This document shows, piece by piece, positions 9,676 to 18,357 of a DNA stretch of 64,000 nt. Each line of letters opens with the position of its first letter. The stretch's first letter is position 1. Origin of the DNA: Burkholderiales bacterium (GTDB lineage: Bacteria; Pseudomonadota; Gammaproteobacteria; Burkholderiales; Burkholderiaceae_C); the NCBI GenBank assembly GCA_016213205.1, contig JACRAZ010000027.1, positions 1-64,000 on the forward strand, written 5' to 3'. A program made the position numbers and the translations under genes. The notes beneath the pieces were generated by a model that saw nothing but the letters and a program-made list of their open reading frames with translations, was not told the origin of the DNA and searched no databases.

Positions 9676-10653
9676 TCAGTTGAGCTTGATGTTGGCGTCT
9701 CGCACCACCTTGCCCAGCCGCGCCATCTCGGAACGGATGTACGCCGCGAACTCTTCGGGCGTGGAAGTGATGACGTCGCCGCCGAAGGAGGCCAGGCGCT
9801 CGCGCGTTTCGGGCAGTGCCATCACTTCCAGCACCGCCGCGTGCAGGCGCTCGATCACCGGCCGCGGCGTGCCCGCGGGCGCCAGCAGTCCGACCCAGGC
9901 GGTCGACTGGAAGGCCGGATAGCCGGACTCGGCCACCGTCGGCAGATCGGGCAGCACCGCGAGCCGCTTCGGGCTCGTCGCCGCCAGCGCCTTGAGCTTG
10001 CCGGCCTTGACGTGTGCCGTCGACGACGACACGCTGTCCACCAGCACCGGTACCTGGCCTGCGATGACATCGCCCACCGCCGGTGCACTGCCCCTGTACG
10101 GGATGTGCAGCATGTCGATCCCTGCGGCGGCCTTGAAGAGTTCGGCCGCCAGGTGCGTGGAGGTGCCGTTGCCCGACGAGGCGTAGCTCAGCTTGCCCGG
10201 CTGCGACTTGGCCAGCGCCACCAGTTCGGCGAGGCTGTTCACCGGCACCGCCGGGTGCACCGAGATGATGTTGGGCACCGCTGCGAGCAGGCTGATGGGC
10301 GCGAAGTCGGCCACCGGGTCGTAGGCGAGCTTGCCGAACAGCGCCAGATTGGCGCCATGCGTGGCATTGAAGCCGATGAACAGCGTGTAGCCGTCGGCCG
10401 GCGAGCGCGCCGCCGCCTCGGCGCCGATGTTGCCGCCGGCACCACCCTTGTTGTCGATGACGATCGGCTGCCCGAGCCTGTCGGCCAGGCGCAGCGCCAG
10501 CGCGCGCGCCACGTTGTCGAGAACGCCGGCTGGAGTCGACGGCACGATGATGCGCACCGGCTTGTCCGGATAGCGCGTTTGCGCCCAGCCCGCGTGTGGC
10601 ATCGCCAGGGCGAGTGCGGCGAAGGCGGCCATGAGGATTGTCAGTCTGCGCAT
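9676..10653 (-). CDS. Bug-family (TctC-like) periplasmic solute-binding protein
   Basis: A 325-residue extracytoplasmic binding protein of the Bug family. It has a signal peptide (cleavage near GWA-Q, about residue 24), the YPDKPVRIIVP opening and the ADGYTLF segment that are hallmarks of the family. Bug proteins bind carboxylates or small amides and are hugely expanded in Burkholderiales, often as orphans. No TctA/TctB membrane genes are present. The ATG at 10653 is five bases downstream of the aacS stop. In this operon it may supply a second ligand-capture route or a sensing role. Confidence 0.88.
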   Translation of the reverse strand: MRRLTILMAAFAALALAMPHAGWAQTRYPDKPVRIIVPSTPAGVLDNVARALALRLADRLGQPIVIDNKGGAGGNIGAEAAARSPADGYTLFIGFNATHGANLALFGKLAYDPVADFAPISLLAAVPNIISVHPAVPVNSLAELVALAKSQPGKLSYASSGNGTSTHLAAELFKAAAGIDMLHIPYRGSAPAVGDVIAGQVPVLVDSVSSSTAHVKAGKLKALAATSPKRLAVLPDLPTVAESGYPAFQSTAWVGLLAPAGTPRPVIERLHAAVLEVMALPETRERLASFGGDVITSTPEEFAAYIRSEMARLGKVVRDANIKLN

Positions 10654-10658
10654 GGCGC

Positions 10659-12650
10659 TCACTCCTGCGCGGTGGCGGCGGCACGTTGCCGCGCGAAGTC
10701 GATGAACCAGTCGAGGCTCGCCGGGTTGGCCATCGCGTCGCGATGAGCCACCTTCTCCGCCGGCTGGCCCAGCAAGAGCTTCTTCACGGGCACCTCCAGC
10801 TTCTTGCCGGTGAGCGTGCGCGGGATCTCGGGCGCCTCGATCACGGTGTTGGGCACATGGCGCGCCGACAACTGCCCGCGGATCGCGCCCTTGATGCGCT
10901 CCACCAGCACCGGCTCGAGCGCGCGGCCCGGCCGCAGCGTCACGAACAGCGGCATCCAGCTCTCGCGCCCGAGGTACTCCAGGTCGACGACCAGGCTGTC
11001 CATCACCTCGGGCATCGCCTCGACCACGCGGTACAGCTCGCTGGTGCCCATGCGCACGCCGTGGCGGTTGATGGTGGCGTCGCTGCGGCCGTAGATGACG
11101 GCGCCGCCGCGCGGCGTGATGCGCAGCCAGTCGCCGTGCCGCCACACCCCCGGGTACACGTCGAAGTAGGTCTCGTGCAGTCGCTTGCCGCCGGGGTCGT
11201 TCCATAGGTACAGCGGCATAGACGGAATGGGCGCCACGCAGACCAGTTCACCCACCTCGTCGACCAACTCGCGCCCGGCGTCGTCCCAGGCCTGCACGTC
11301 GGCGCCAAGGCAGCGGGCCTGCATCTCGCCCACGTAGACAGGCAGCGTCGGCACGCCGCCGACGAAGGCGCCGGCGAAGTCGGTGCCGCCCGACATCGGC
11401 GTCAGCCACACGTCGCGACGCACCTGCTCGTACACCCAGCGGTAGCTCTGCGGTGCCAGCGGCGAGCCGGTGGAGCCGATGGTGCGCAGCCGGCCCAGGG
11501 CCGCGAGCCGGCGCGGCTCGATGCCATTCTTCTCGCACATCGAGAAGAACGCGGCGCCGGCGCCGAAGAAGTCGAGGTCCATCTCGCCGCAGAAGCGCCA
11601 CAGCGTGCCGTAGTCGGGCCAGGCCGGGTTGCCGTCGTAGATGCACATCACCGCGCCGACCAGCAACGCGGCGACGTTGAGGTTCCACATCACCCAGCCG
11701 GTGGTGGTGTACCAGTGGAAGCGGTCGCCAGGCAGCACGTCGTTGTGCAGCGCCATGGTCTTGACGTGCTCGATCAGGATGCCGCCGTGGCCGTGCACGA
11801 TGGCCTTGGGCAGGCCGGTGGTGCCGGAGGAGTACACCACCCAGAGCGGATGGTCGAAGGCCAACGCCTCCACCCGCAACGGCGTTGCGCGCGCGATCGT
11901 CTCGGCCCAGGCCACGCCGCGCGGCCAGGCCTGCGCGTCGACGGCCGCATCAAGGTAAGGCACGAGCACAAGCCGCTCCACGCTCGGCAACGCCTGCAGC
12001 AGACTGGCGACGATCTCGCGCCGGTCGTGCGCCCGGCCGCTCCAGCGGTAGCCGTCGACGGCGATCAGCACCTTGGGCTCGATCTGGCGGAAGCGGTCGA
12101 CCACCGCTGCCGTACCCATCTCGGGCGAGCACAGCGACCACACGGCGCCGACGCTGGCCGCGGCCAGGAAGGCGGTCACCGCCTGAGGGATGTTCGGCAG
12201 GTAGGCAACCACACGGTCGCCCGGGCGCACCCCCTGCTCGCGCAGCCACTGGGCGAGCGAGGCCGTTTCGCGTTCAAGACGCTCCCAAGAGACTTCGTCT
12301 TTGGCGCCGGCTTCGTTGCGGAACATCAGCGCCGGCCGCTCGCTGCTGCGCTGGCGGAAGATCTGGCTCGCGTAATTCGTGCGCGCGTTCGGGAACCAGC
12401 GGGCCCCGGGCATCGAGCGCTCGGCCAGCACCGCTGCCAGCTCGCCCTCCAGTGGCAGGTCGAAGTACTCGACCAGTGCACCCCAGAACGCGTCGATGTC
12501 GCCGACCGACCAGCGCCAGAGCGCCTCGTAGTCGGCAAAACGCAGGCCCTTTTCGCGCGCGAGCCAACCCTGGAAGGCGGTGATGCGGGCCGCTGCCGAG
12601 CGCTCGGCAGCGGGCTGCCAGATCATGGAAGTGTCGTCATCGACGGTCAT
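10659..12650 (-). CDS. aacS: Acetoacetyl-CoA synthetase (acetoacetate--CoA ligase)
   Basis: A 663-residue ANL enzyme that converts acetoacetate, ATP and CoA to acetoacetyl-CoA. The P-loop YSSGTTGLPK (273-282), the internal TTTGWVMWN and SGGTDF segments, and the C-terminal LTGKKLEVPVKK with the catalytic lysines near 615 identify the acetoacetate-CoA ligase branch. Length is standard. First gene of the minus-strand operon and divergent from the IclR gene. A second ATG eight codons in is possible (MIWQP). A second copy of the enzyme is encoded at 26443-28464. It would recover acetoacetate released by HMG-CoA-lyase-type reactions or ketone catabolism. Confidence 0.88.
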   Translation of the reverse strand: MTVDDDTSMIWQPAAERSAAARITAFQGWLAREKGLRFADYEALWRWSVGDIDAFWGALVEYFDLPLEGELAAVLAERSMPGARWFPNARTNYASQIFRQRSSERPALMFRNEAGAKDEVSWERLERETASLAQWLREQGVRPGDRVVAYLPNIPQAVTAFLAAASVGAVWSLCSPEMGTAAVVDRFRQIEPKVLIAVDGYRWSGRAHDRREIVASLLQALPSVERLVLVPYLDAAVDAQAWPRGVAWAETIARATPLRVEALAFDHPLWVVYSSGTTGLPKAIVHGHGGILIEHVKTMALHNDVLPGDRFHWYTTTGWVMWNLNVAALLVGAVMCIYDGNPAWPDYGTLWRFCGEMDLDFFGAGAAFFSMCEKNGIEPRRLAALGRLRTIGSTGSPLAPQSYRWVYEQVRRDVWLTPMSGGTDFAGAFVGGVPTLPVYVGEMQARCLGADVQAWDDAGRELVDEVGELVCVAPIPSMPLYLWNDPGGKRLHETYFDVYPGVWRHGDWLRITPRGGAVIYGRSDATINRHGVRMGTSELYRVVEAMPEVMDSLVVDLEYLGRESWMPLFVTLRPGRALEPVLVERIKGAIRGQLSARHVPNTVIEAPEIPRTLTGKKLEVPVKKLLLGQPAEKVAHRDAMANPASLDWFIDFARQRAAATAQE

Positions 12651-12689
12651 GCCGCCGCACCAGCAGATTGCATGGGTTCCATGTTACTC

Positions 12690-12701
12690 GAACAACTGTT
12701 A
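12690..12701. promoter_or_regulatory. AAC-N4-GTT palindrome, candidate operator (site D)
   Basis: GAAC-AACT-GTTA lies 40 bases upstream of aacS and about 115 bases upstream of the chosen iclR start, in the divergent promoter region. It shares the AAC-N4-GTT core with the sites at 23335, 36279 and 41342. Function is inferred from recurrence and position. Confidence 0.4.
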
Positions 12702-12815
12702 GTTTGATTCTTGCCGACCCTAGGGTCACCACGGAGGCTCGATCCGTTGACGCGTCGGACCGGGCTTGTTAACGTGCTCGTTCACCCGAACACGCGTTCC
12801 GATATCAGAACACTC

Positions 12816-13652
12816 ATGGAGACACTGGAATCGCGGGCTGTGCCGCTTGACGCATCGGCGGCCGCGCTGGCCGATGCGCCAGCGCGGGCCGACGCGGCAC
12901 CGATGTCGCTGTCGCGAGTGCTGACCCTGCTGCGACTGCTGGCAGCCCAGCCCGCCGGCCTCACGCTCGCGCAGCTGCACCCGATGCTCGGCGCACCGAA
13001 GACCAGCGTGCACGCGCTGCTGCGCGGGCTGGTCAGCGAGGGCTATGTGCAGCGCGACGGTGTGATGCATCGGCTCGGCCCGCAGTCCTTCGTGCTCGGT
13101 GCCGCTCTGGTATCGGCGCGCTCGCTGGCGGCGATGGCATTGCCTTTCCTGCACGAGGCGCAAGCGAGGTCGGGCGAGACGGTGGTGTTGGCGGTGATCG
13201 ACAGGTCCGCCCGGACGCTGACCTATGTCGAGGTCGCCGAAAGCCAACAGTTGGTGCGCTATTCGGTGCCCGTGGGCACCACGCGGCCCCTGTACGCCAC
13301 ATCTTCCGGTCGGGTTCTGCTCGCGCACCAGGACCCGGCCTGGCTGGCCGAGTACCTGCGGACGGTCGAGCTGCGTCCGCTGACTGCCAGGACCCTGACC
13401 GACCGGCGTCAGCTCGCCCGCGTCATCAAGCGCACCCGCGAGCAGGGCTGGGGCTCGACGCTCGGCGAGGTGACGTCAGACGTCGCCGGCTTTGCAGCCC
13501 CGGTGTTCGAGCACGACGGCCGCGTCGACGCCGCCATCATCGTGGCTGCTCCGCTCGACCGTGGCCGCGCCGCCGCCCAGCGGCTCACGGCCGCGGCGCA
13601 GGAAGCTGCGGCCGGGCTGTCCAAGGCGCTGGGCTACGCAGCCCGGCATTGA
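12816..13652 (+). CDS. IclR-family transcriptional regulator
   Basis: A 278-residue regulator with an N-terminal winged helix-turn-helix (LSRVLTLLRLLAAQ, then SVHALLRGLVSEGYV) and a C-terminal effector domain (ETVVLAVIDR, SSGRVLLAH). IclR proteins sense small organic acids and control catabolic operons next to them. The reading frame extends upstream to a TTG at 12711 and a GTG at 12774, but ATG 12816 leaves a normal leader and is preferred; no strong ribosome-binding site distinguishes them. It lies between aacS (divergent) and the acyl-CoA operon at 13682-19544, so it probably controls one or both. Confidence 0.88.
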   Translation: METLESRAVPLDASAAALADAPARADAAPMSLSRVLTLLRLLAAQPAGLTLAQLHPMLGAPKTSVHALLRGLVSEGYVQRDGVMHRLGPQSFVLGAALVSARSLAAMALPFLHEAQARSGETVVLAVIDRSARTLTYVEVAESQQLVRYSVPVGTTRPLYATSSGRVLLAHQDPAWLAEYLRTVELRPLTARTLTDRRQLARVIKRTREQGWGSTLGEVTSDVAGFAAPVFEHDGRVDAAIIVAAPLDRGRAAAQRLTAAAQEAAAGLSKALGYAARH

Positions 13653-13681
13653 CCCGATCCTGGAAAGGCGCGCGAAACCGC

Positions 13682-14443
13682 ATGAGCAACGAACTCCTCT
13701 ACGAAGTCAGCGACGGCATCGCCGTCATCACCATCAACCGCCCAGAGCGCAAGAACGCGATCAACCGCGCCGTGCGCCAGGCCATGTTCGAGGTCTGGCC
13801 GCGCTTCGAGGCCGACGAGTCGGCGCAGATCGCGATCCTGACCGGTGCGGGCGACACCTTCTGCGCCGGTATGGATCTGGTCGAAGCCGCCGACACCGCG
13901 CTGCGCATCCCGCCGCGCAATTTCATGCCGGTGCTTGGCGAGACCATCGAGGTCACCAAGCCGGTGATCGCGGCCGTGCAGGGCTACGCCTTCGCCGGCG
14001 GCTGGCTGCTGGCGCAGATGTGTGACCTGTGCGTGGCCGACGAAACGGCCAAGTTCGCCATCACCGAAGGCCGCGTGGGCCGCGGCATGCCTTGGGCTTC
14101 TCCTGTGATCCACATGCTGCCGCAGCGCATCCTGATGGAGGTGGCGATGACCTGTGACCCGCTGTCCGCCCAGCGCGCCTACGAGCTCGGCTACGTCAAT
14201 CGGGTCACGCCGCCGGGTCAGGCGCTGCAAGGCGCCAAGGAGTTGGCCGCGCGCATCCTCGTGAACGCGCCGCTCACGGTGCGCGGCGCCAAGGAAATGG
14301 TGCGCATGGCCACCGAGATGGGCCGCACGGCGGCGCTGCGCGCGTCCTGGCGTGCCTTCGACGCCGTGTATCTCAGCGAAGACGCGCTGGAAGGGCCGCG
14401 CGCCTTCCGCGAGAAGCGCAAGCCGCAGTGGAAAGGACGTTGA
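13682..14443 (+). CDS. Enoyl-CoA hydratase/isomerase family protein
   Basis: A 253-residue crotonase. The oxyanion-hole segments are FCAGMDL and the QGYAFAGGWLLAQMCDL stretch; the second catalytic region reads ITEGRVGRGMPWASP, keeping a Glu. The segment QRAYELGYVNRV and the C-terminal FREKRKPQWKGR are typical of hydratases. The ATG at 13682 is preferred to a TTG 33 bases upstream. It is 29 bases after iclR and one base before the MmgE/PrpD gene, so co-transcribed. It likely hydrates the enoyl-CoA formed by one of the operon's acyl-CoA dehydrogenases. Confidence 0.85.
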   Translation: MSNELLYEVSDGIAVITINRPERKNAINRAVRQAMFEVWPRFEADESAQIAILTGAGDTFCAGMDLVEAADTALRIPPRNFMPVLGETIEVTKPVIAAVQGYAFAGGWLLAQMCDLCVADETAKFAITEGRVGRGMPWASPVIHMLPQRILMEVAMTCDPLSAQRAYELGYVNRVTPPGQALQGAKELAARILVNAPLTVRGAKEMVRMATEMGRTAALRASWRAFDAVYLSEDALEGPRAFREKRKPQWKGR

Positions 14444-14444
14444 C

Positions 14445-15887
14445 ATGATTGCGAACACCTCCTACTTGCCCCTCTCGCCTCTGACGCGAGTCCCCGTGGC
14501 CGTCGGCCACGTCGGCAGCGCACCCGGCCTCACCGCCGCGCTGGCGGAGCGCGCCGCCGCATGGCGGCACGAGGCGCTGGACGCCGACGTGCGCGAGCTC
14601 GTGCGCCAGTGCGTGCTCGACTGGATCGCGGTGTGCCTGGCCGGCGCCCATGAACCGCTGACGCGCATGCTCGCCGAAGAGGCGCGCGAACAGGGCGGGC
14701 ACGCGCAGGCCACCGTCGTCGGCCAGGGCTTCGCGACCAGTTGCCGGCAGGCGGCCCTGGTCAACGGCGCTGCTTCGCACGCGCTCGACTTCGACGACGT
14801 CAACATGAGCTTCAGCGGCCACCCGAGCGTGGTCCTGGTGCCGCCCTTGCTGGCCCTGGCCGAGGCGCGCGGTGCCAGCGGGCCGGAGTTCATGGCGGCC
14901 TTCGTCGCCGGCTACGAAACCCTGTGCCGCATCGGCGCTGCCGTCTCGCCAGGCCACTACGCGGCGGGGTTCCATGCCACCGCCACGCTCGGCACCTTCG
15001 GCGCCGCGGCCGCCTGCGCGCACCTGCTCGGCCTGCGCGCCGACGACACGGCGGTGGCGTTGGGCATCGCGGCCACCCAGGCGGCGGGCCTGAAGTCGAT
15101 GTTCGGCACGATGTGCAAGCCCTTGCACGCCGGCAAGGCGAGTGCCGACGGCCTGCTGGCGGCGCAACTGGCGGCCCGTGGCTTCACCAGCCGCGTGGAC
15201 GCAATCGAGGCCAGCCAGGGCTTCGCTTCGACGCACGGCCCGGACTTCCATCCCGATGCGGCCTTGCGCGACCCAGCATGCGGGCTCTACCTGCGCCAGA
15301 ACCTGTTCAAGTACCACGCCGCCTGCTACGGCACGCATGCGGCCATCGAGGCTGCACGCCAACTGACCGAGCGCCACGAGCTCTGCGCCGACGATGTGAT
15401 GCGCGTCGTCGTGCATGCGTCCGCCGTCAGCGACGGGGTGTGCAACATCGCCGACCCTGCCAGCGGCCTCGAAGCCAAGTTCAGCCTGCGCCACACCGTC
15501 GCGATGGCGATTGCCGGTGTGGACACGGCTTCGTTGGCGAGCTATTCGGACGCGCAGACTGCCGACCCCGATCTGCAGCGCTTGCGTGACCGCGTGCGCG
15601 TGGAGATGCACGCCGATTGCGCGGAGCTGACCAAGGCCGAAGTGGTGATCAAGACGAGCGCCGGCGCCACGCTGCGCCAGCGCCACGACGCCGGCGTGCC
15701 AGCCGCCGACCTGCGTGCGCAGCGTGCGCGGCTGGAACGCAAGTTCCACTCGATGGCAGCGCCGGTGGTGGGCACGGATGCGTGCGAGGAGCTGATCGAG
15801 CTGGTGGACCGCCTCGACGAACTGCCCGACCTTTCGCCGTTGGCCGGGTTGCTCGCCGGCGTGCCGGTGGCCGCGGCCCGGCACTGA
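14445..15887 (+). CDS. MmgE/PrpD family protein
   Basis: A 480-residue member of the 2-methylcitrate dehydratase / cis-aconitate decarboxylase fold. Visible family features are HALDFDDVN near the N-terminal third, GFHATATLGTFGAAAA in the middle, and the KYHAACYGTHAAIEAAR helix. The start at 14445 begins one base after the preceding stop codon. Members dehydrate or decarboxylate branched hydroxy-tricarboxylates or similar acids, and many in catabolic islands have no known substrate. Encoded between a hydratase and an acyl-CoA dehydrogenase, it may act on a branched di- or tricarboxylate intermediate. No methylcitrate synthase is nearby, so propionate metabolism is not supported. Confidence 0.85.
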   Translation: MIANTSYLPLSPLTRVPVAVGHVGSAPGLTAALAERAAAWRHEALDADVRELVRQCVLDWIAVCLAGAHEPLTRMLAEEAREQGGHAQATVVGQGFATSCRQAALVNGAASHALDFDDVNMSFSGHPSVVLVPPLLALAEARGASGPEFMAAFVAGYETLCRIGAAVSPGHYAAGFHATATLGTFGAAAACAHLLGLRADDTAVALGIAATQAAGLKSMFGTMCKPLHAGKASADGLLAAQLAARGFTSRVDAIEASQGFASTHGPDFHPDAALRDPACGLYLRQNLFKYHAACYGTHAAIEAARQLTERHELCADDVMRVVVHASAVSDGVCNIADPASGLEAKFSLRHTVAMAIAGVDTASLASYSDAQTADPDLQRLRDRVRVEMHADCAELTKAEVVIKTSAGATLRQRHDAGVPAADLRAQRARLERKFHSMAAPVVGTDACEELIELVDRLDELPDLSPLAGLLAGVPVAAARH

Positions 15888-15894
15888 GGCCGCC

Positions 15895-17037
15895 ATGAAC
15901 TTCCTCGACGAAGAGCGCCAGGCCTGGAAGGACTCCGTCCGCCGCTGGCTCGACCGCGACGTCGGCCGCGAATACGTGCGCAAGTGCGACATGGACCGCG
16001 CCTTCCCCTATGAGGCCTACGAGAAGGCGGCCGGGCTCGGTTTTCACCGCCTGCTGGTACCGGAGGCCGACGGCGGCGATGGCGGCGACGTGTTCTCCTA
16101 CGCGCTGATGTGCGAGGCGCTGTCGGCCTACGGCGTGGACTTCTCGGTGGCCATTGCCGGCGGCATCTTCACCGCGATGAACTTCTCGCTGCACGGCACC
16201 GAAGATCAGAAGCAGCGCTTCCTGCAGCCCTTCATGCGTGGCGAAGTGCGCTTCCCGATCTCGATGTCCGAACCCGGCGCGGGCTCCGACGTGGCCAACG
16301 TGCAGACGCGCGCCGAAGCGCACGGCGAGCACTACGTGCTCAATGGCCAGAAGCTGTGGTGCAGCGGCGCGGCCAACCGCGGCGCCGTGATCCTGATGCT
16401 GGTGCGCACCGCGCAGACGCCCGACAAGCGCAACGGCTTGAGCGTCTTCATCGTCCCCAACGACCTGCCGGGCCTCACGATCCGCCCGCTGCAGACCCTG
16501 GCGCGCCGCTCGGTCGTGACGACCGAGATCTTTCTCGACAACGTGCGCGTCCCGGCGGCCAACATGCTGGGCGCGTCGGGAGAGGGTTTCAAGATCATCG
16601 CCGGCGAACACCTGGCGCTCGAGCGCGTGGCGGTGGCGGCCAGCTACGTCGGCAACGCCCAGGGCGCGGTCGACGACGCGTTGGCCTACGCCAAGCAACG
16701 TGTGCAGTTCGGCAAGCCGATCTTCGACTTCCAGGTCATCCGCCACATGCTGGCCGACATGCAGACCCAGACCGACGCGGCGCGCCTGCTCACCTACCGG
16801 GCCGCCGACCTGGCAGCTCGGGGCCTGCCCTGCCGCAAGGAGGTGGCGATGGCCAAGCTGTTCGCCTCGGAGACGCTGCAGACCGTGAGCCGCCAGGCGG
16901 TGCAGATCTTCGGCGGCCTTGGCACCACGCCCGAAGCCGACGTCGAGCGCTACTTCCGCGAGGGCATGCAGGCCACCATCGGCGGCGGCACCTCGCAGAT
17001 CCAGCGCACGATCATCGCGCAGGAACTGCGCGTCTGA
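15895..17037 (+). CDS. Acyl-CoA dehydrogenase
   Basis: A 380-residue FAD enzyme with the standard layout. The N-terminal helical domain is followed by the flavin motif SMSEPGAGSD and NGQKLWCSG, then the C-terminal helices with RVQFGKPIFDFQ. The C-terminal position that holds the catalytic Glu in medium-chain enzymes is Gly here (IGGGTSQIQ). A Glu is present at the isovaleryl-CoA-dehydrogenase position (LALERVAVAAS), which suggests a branched acyl-CoA substrate. The ATG at 15895 is eight bases after the MmgE/PrpD stop. It would introduce the alpha-beta double bond acted on by the hydratases of this operon. Confidence 0.87.
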   Translation: MNFLDEERQAWKDSVRRWLDRDVGREYVRKCDMDRAFPYEAYEKAAGLGFHRLLVPEADGGDGGDVFSYALMCEALSAYGVDFSVAIAGGIFTAMNFSLHGTEDQKQRFLQPFMRGEVRFPISMSEPGAGSDVANVQTRAEAHGEHYVLNGQKLWCSGAANRGAVILMLVRTAQTPDKRNGLSVFIVPNDLPGLTIRPLQTLARRSVVTTEIFLDNVRVPAANMLGASGEGFKIIAGEHLALERVAVAASYVGNAQGAVDDALAYAKQRVQFGKPIFDFQVIRHMLADMQTQTDAARLLTYRAADLAARGLPCRKEVAMAKLFASETLQTVSRQAVQIFGGLGTTPEADVERYFREGMQATIGGGTSQIQRTIIAQELRV

Positions 17038-17051
17038 AGCACGGGGCATCC

Positions 17052-17861
17052 ATGGCAGACCCAGCGGCTACCCCGAGCGTGCAGGCACTGGCTGCGGCCA
17101 CCGTGGTGCTGGTGCGCGATGGGCCCCAAGGCCTTGAGACCCTCATGGTCGTGCGCCATCACGAGATCGACTTCGCGCGCGGCGCGGCGGTGTTCCCGGG
17201 CGGCAAGGTGGCCACGGCCGACCGTGCCGCGCTGCTGCGCCAGCATGTTCCATCGGGCGTGCACTTCGCCGAGGACGACCTGGTGCTGCGCATCGCCGCC
17301 GTGCGCGAGGTCTTCGAGGAGAGCGGGCTGCTGCTGGCGCGCCGTCACGGGCGGCTGCTCGACGCCGAGGCGCTCGGGGATCTGTGGCAGCGCTGGCACG
17401 AGCGCACCGCCGCGTCGGCCGAGGCCTTCGCCGACATGGTGCACGGCGAGGGCCTCGAACTGGCGCTCGAGCTGCTGCAGGCGTTCGCGCACTGGGTGAC
17501 GCCGGAGATTTCTCCCAAGCGCTTCGACACGCACTTCTACATCGCCGCGGCGCCACCCGGCCAGGTGGCCGCGCACGACGGCCGCGAGGCGGTGGACTCG
17601 TTCTGGATCCATCCCCACGACGCGCTGCGCGACTGCACGGAACGGCGCCGCGTCATCATCTTCCCGACCCTGTGCAACCTGGCGCTGCTCGGCACCAGCG
17701 CCAATGCCGCCGACGCCCTGGCCGCCGCGAAGGCGCGCCCGGTGCAGCGCATCCAGCCGACGCTGGGCTTGCACACCGACGGGCGGCGCATCCCGGTGCT
17801 GCCGGCCGACAGCGGCTATCCGGTGCTGTCGGCGGCGTTGATCGACCTGGTCGCACGCTGA
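17052..17861 (+). CDS. Nudix hydrolase, NUDT19-like (possible acyl-CoA diphosphatase)
   Basis: A 269-residue Nudix protein. The box is split: FPGGKV (48-53) is followed about 30 residues later by REVFEESGLLL (85-95), a longer spacing than the standard 23-residue box. This insertion and the surrounding layout recall NUDT19/RP2-type CoA and acyl-CoA diphosphatases. Metal-binding Glu residues 86, 89 and 90 are present. It is encoded inside an acyl-CoA catabolic operon, between ACAD and MaoC genes, which fits control of CoA or clearance of dead-end acyl-CoAs. The CoA-substrate assignment is inference. Confidence 0.75.
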   Translation: MADPAATPSVQALAAATVVLVRDGPQGLETLMVVRHHEIDFARGAAVFPGGKVATADRAALLRQHVPSGVHFAEDDLVLRIAAVREVFEESGLLLARRHGRLLDAEALGDLWQRWHERTAASAEAFADMVHGEGLELALELLQAFAHWVTPEISPKRFDTHFYIAAAPPGQVAAHDGREAVDSFWIHPHDALRDCTERRRVIIFPTLCNLALLGTSANAADALAAAKARPVQRIQPTLGLHTDGRRIPVLPADSGYPVLSAALIDLVAR

Positions 17862-17886
17862 ACCCGAACCAAGCGAGGCAGAACAC

Positions 17887-18353
<467 letters not shown>

Positions 18354-18357
<4 letters not shown>

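Noticed and set aside
12711..12815. Longer N-terminus for the IclR gene from TTG 12711
   Set aside because: It would run through the divergent promoter region and adds residues not seen in the family. ATG 12816 is sufficient.
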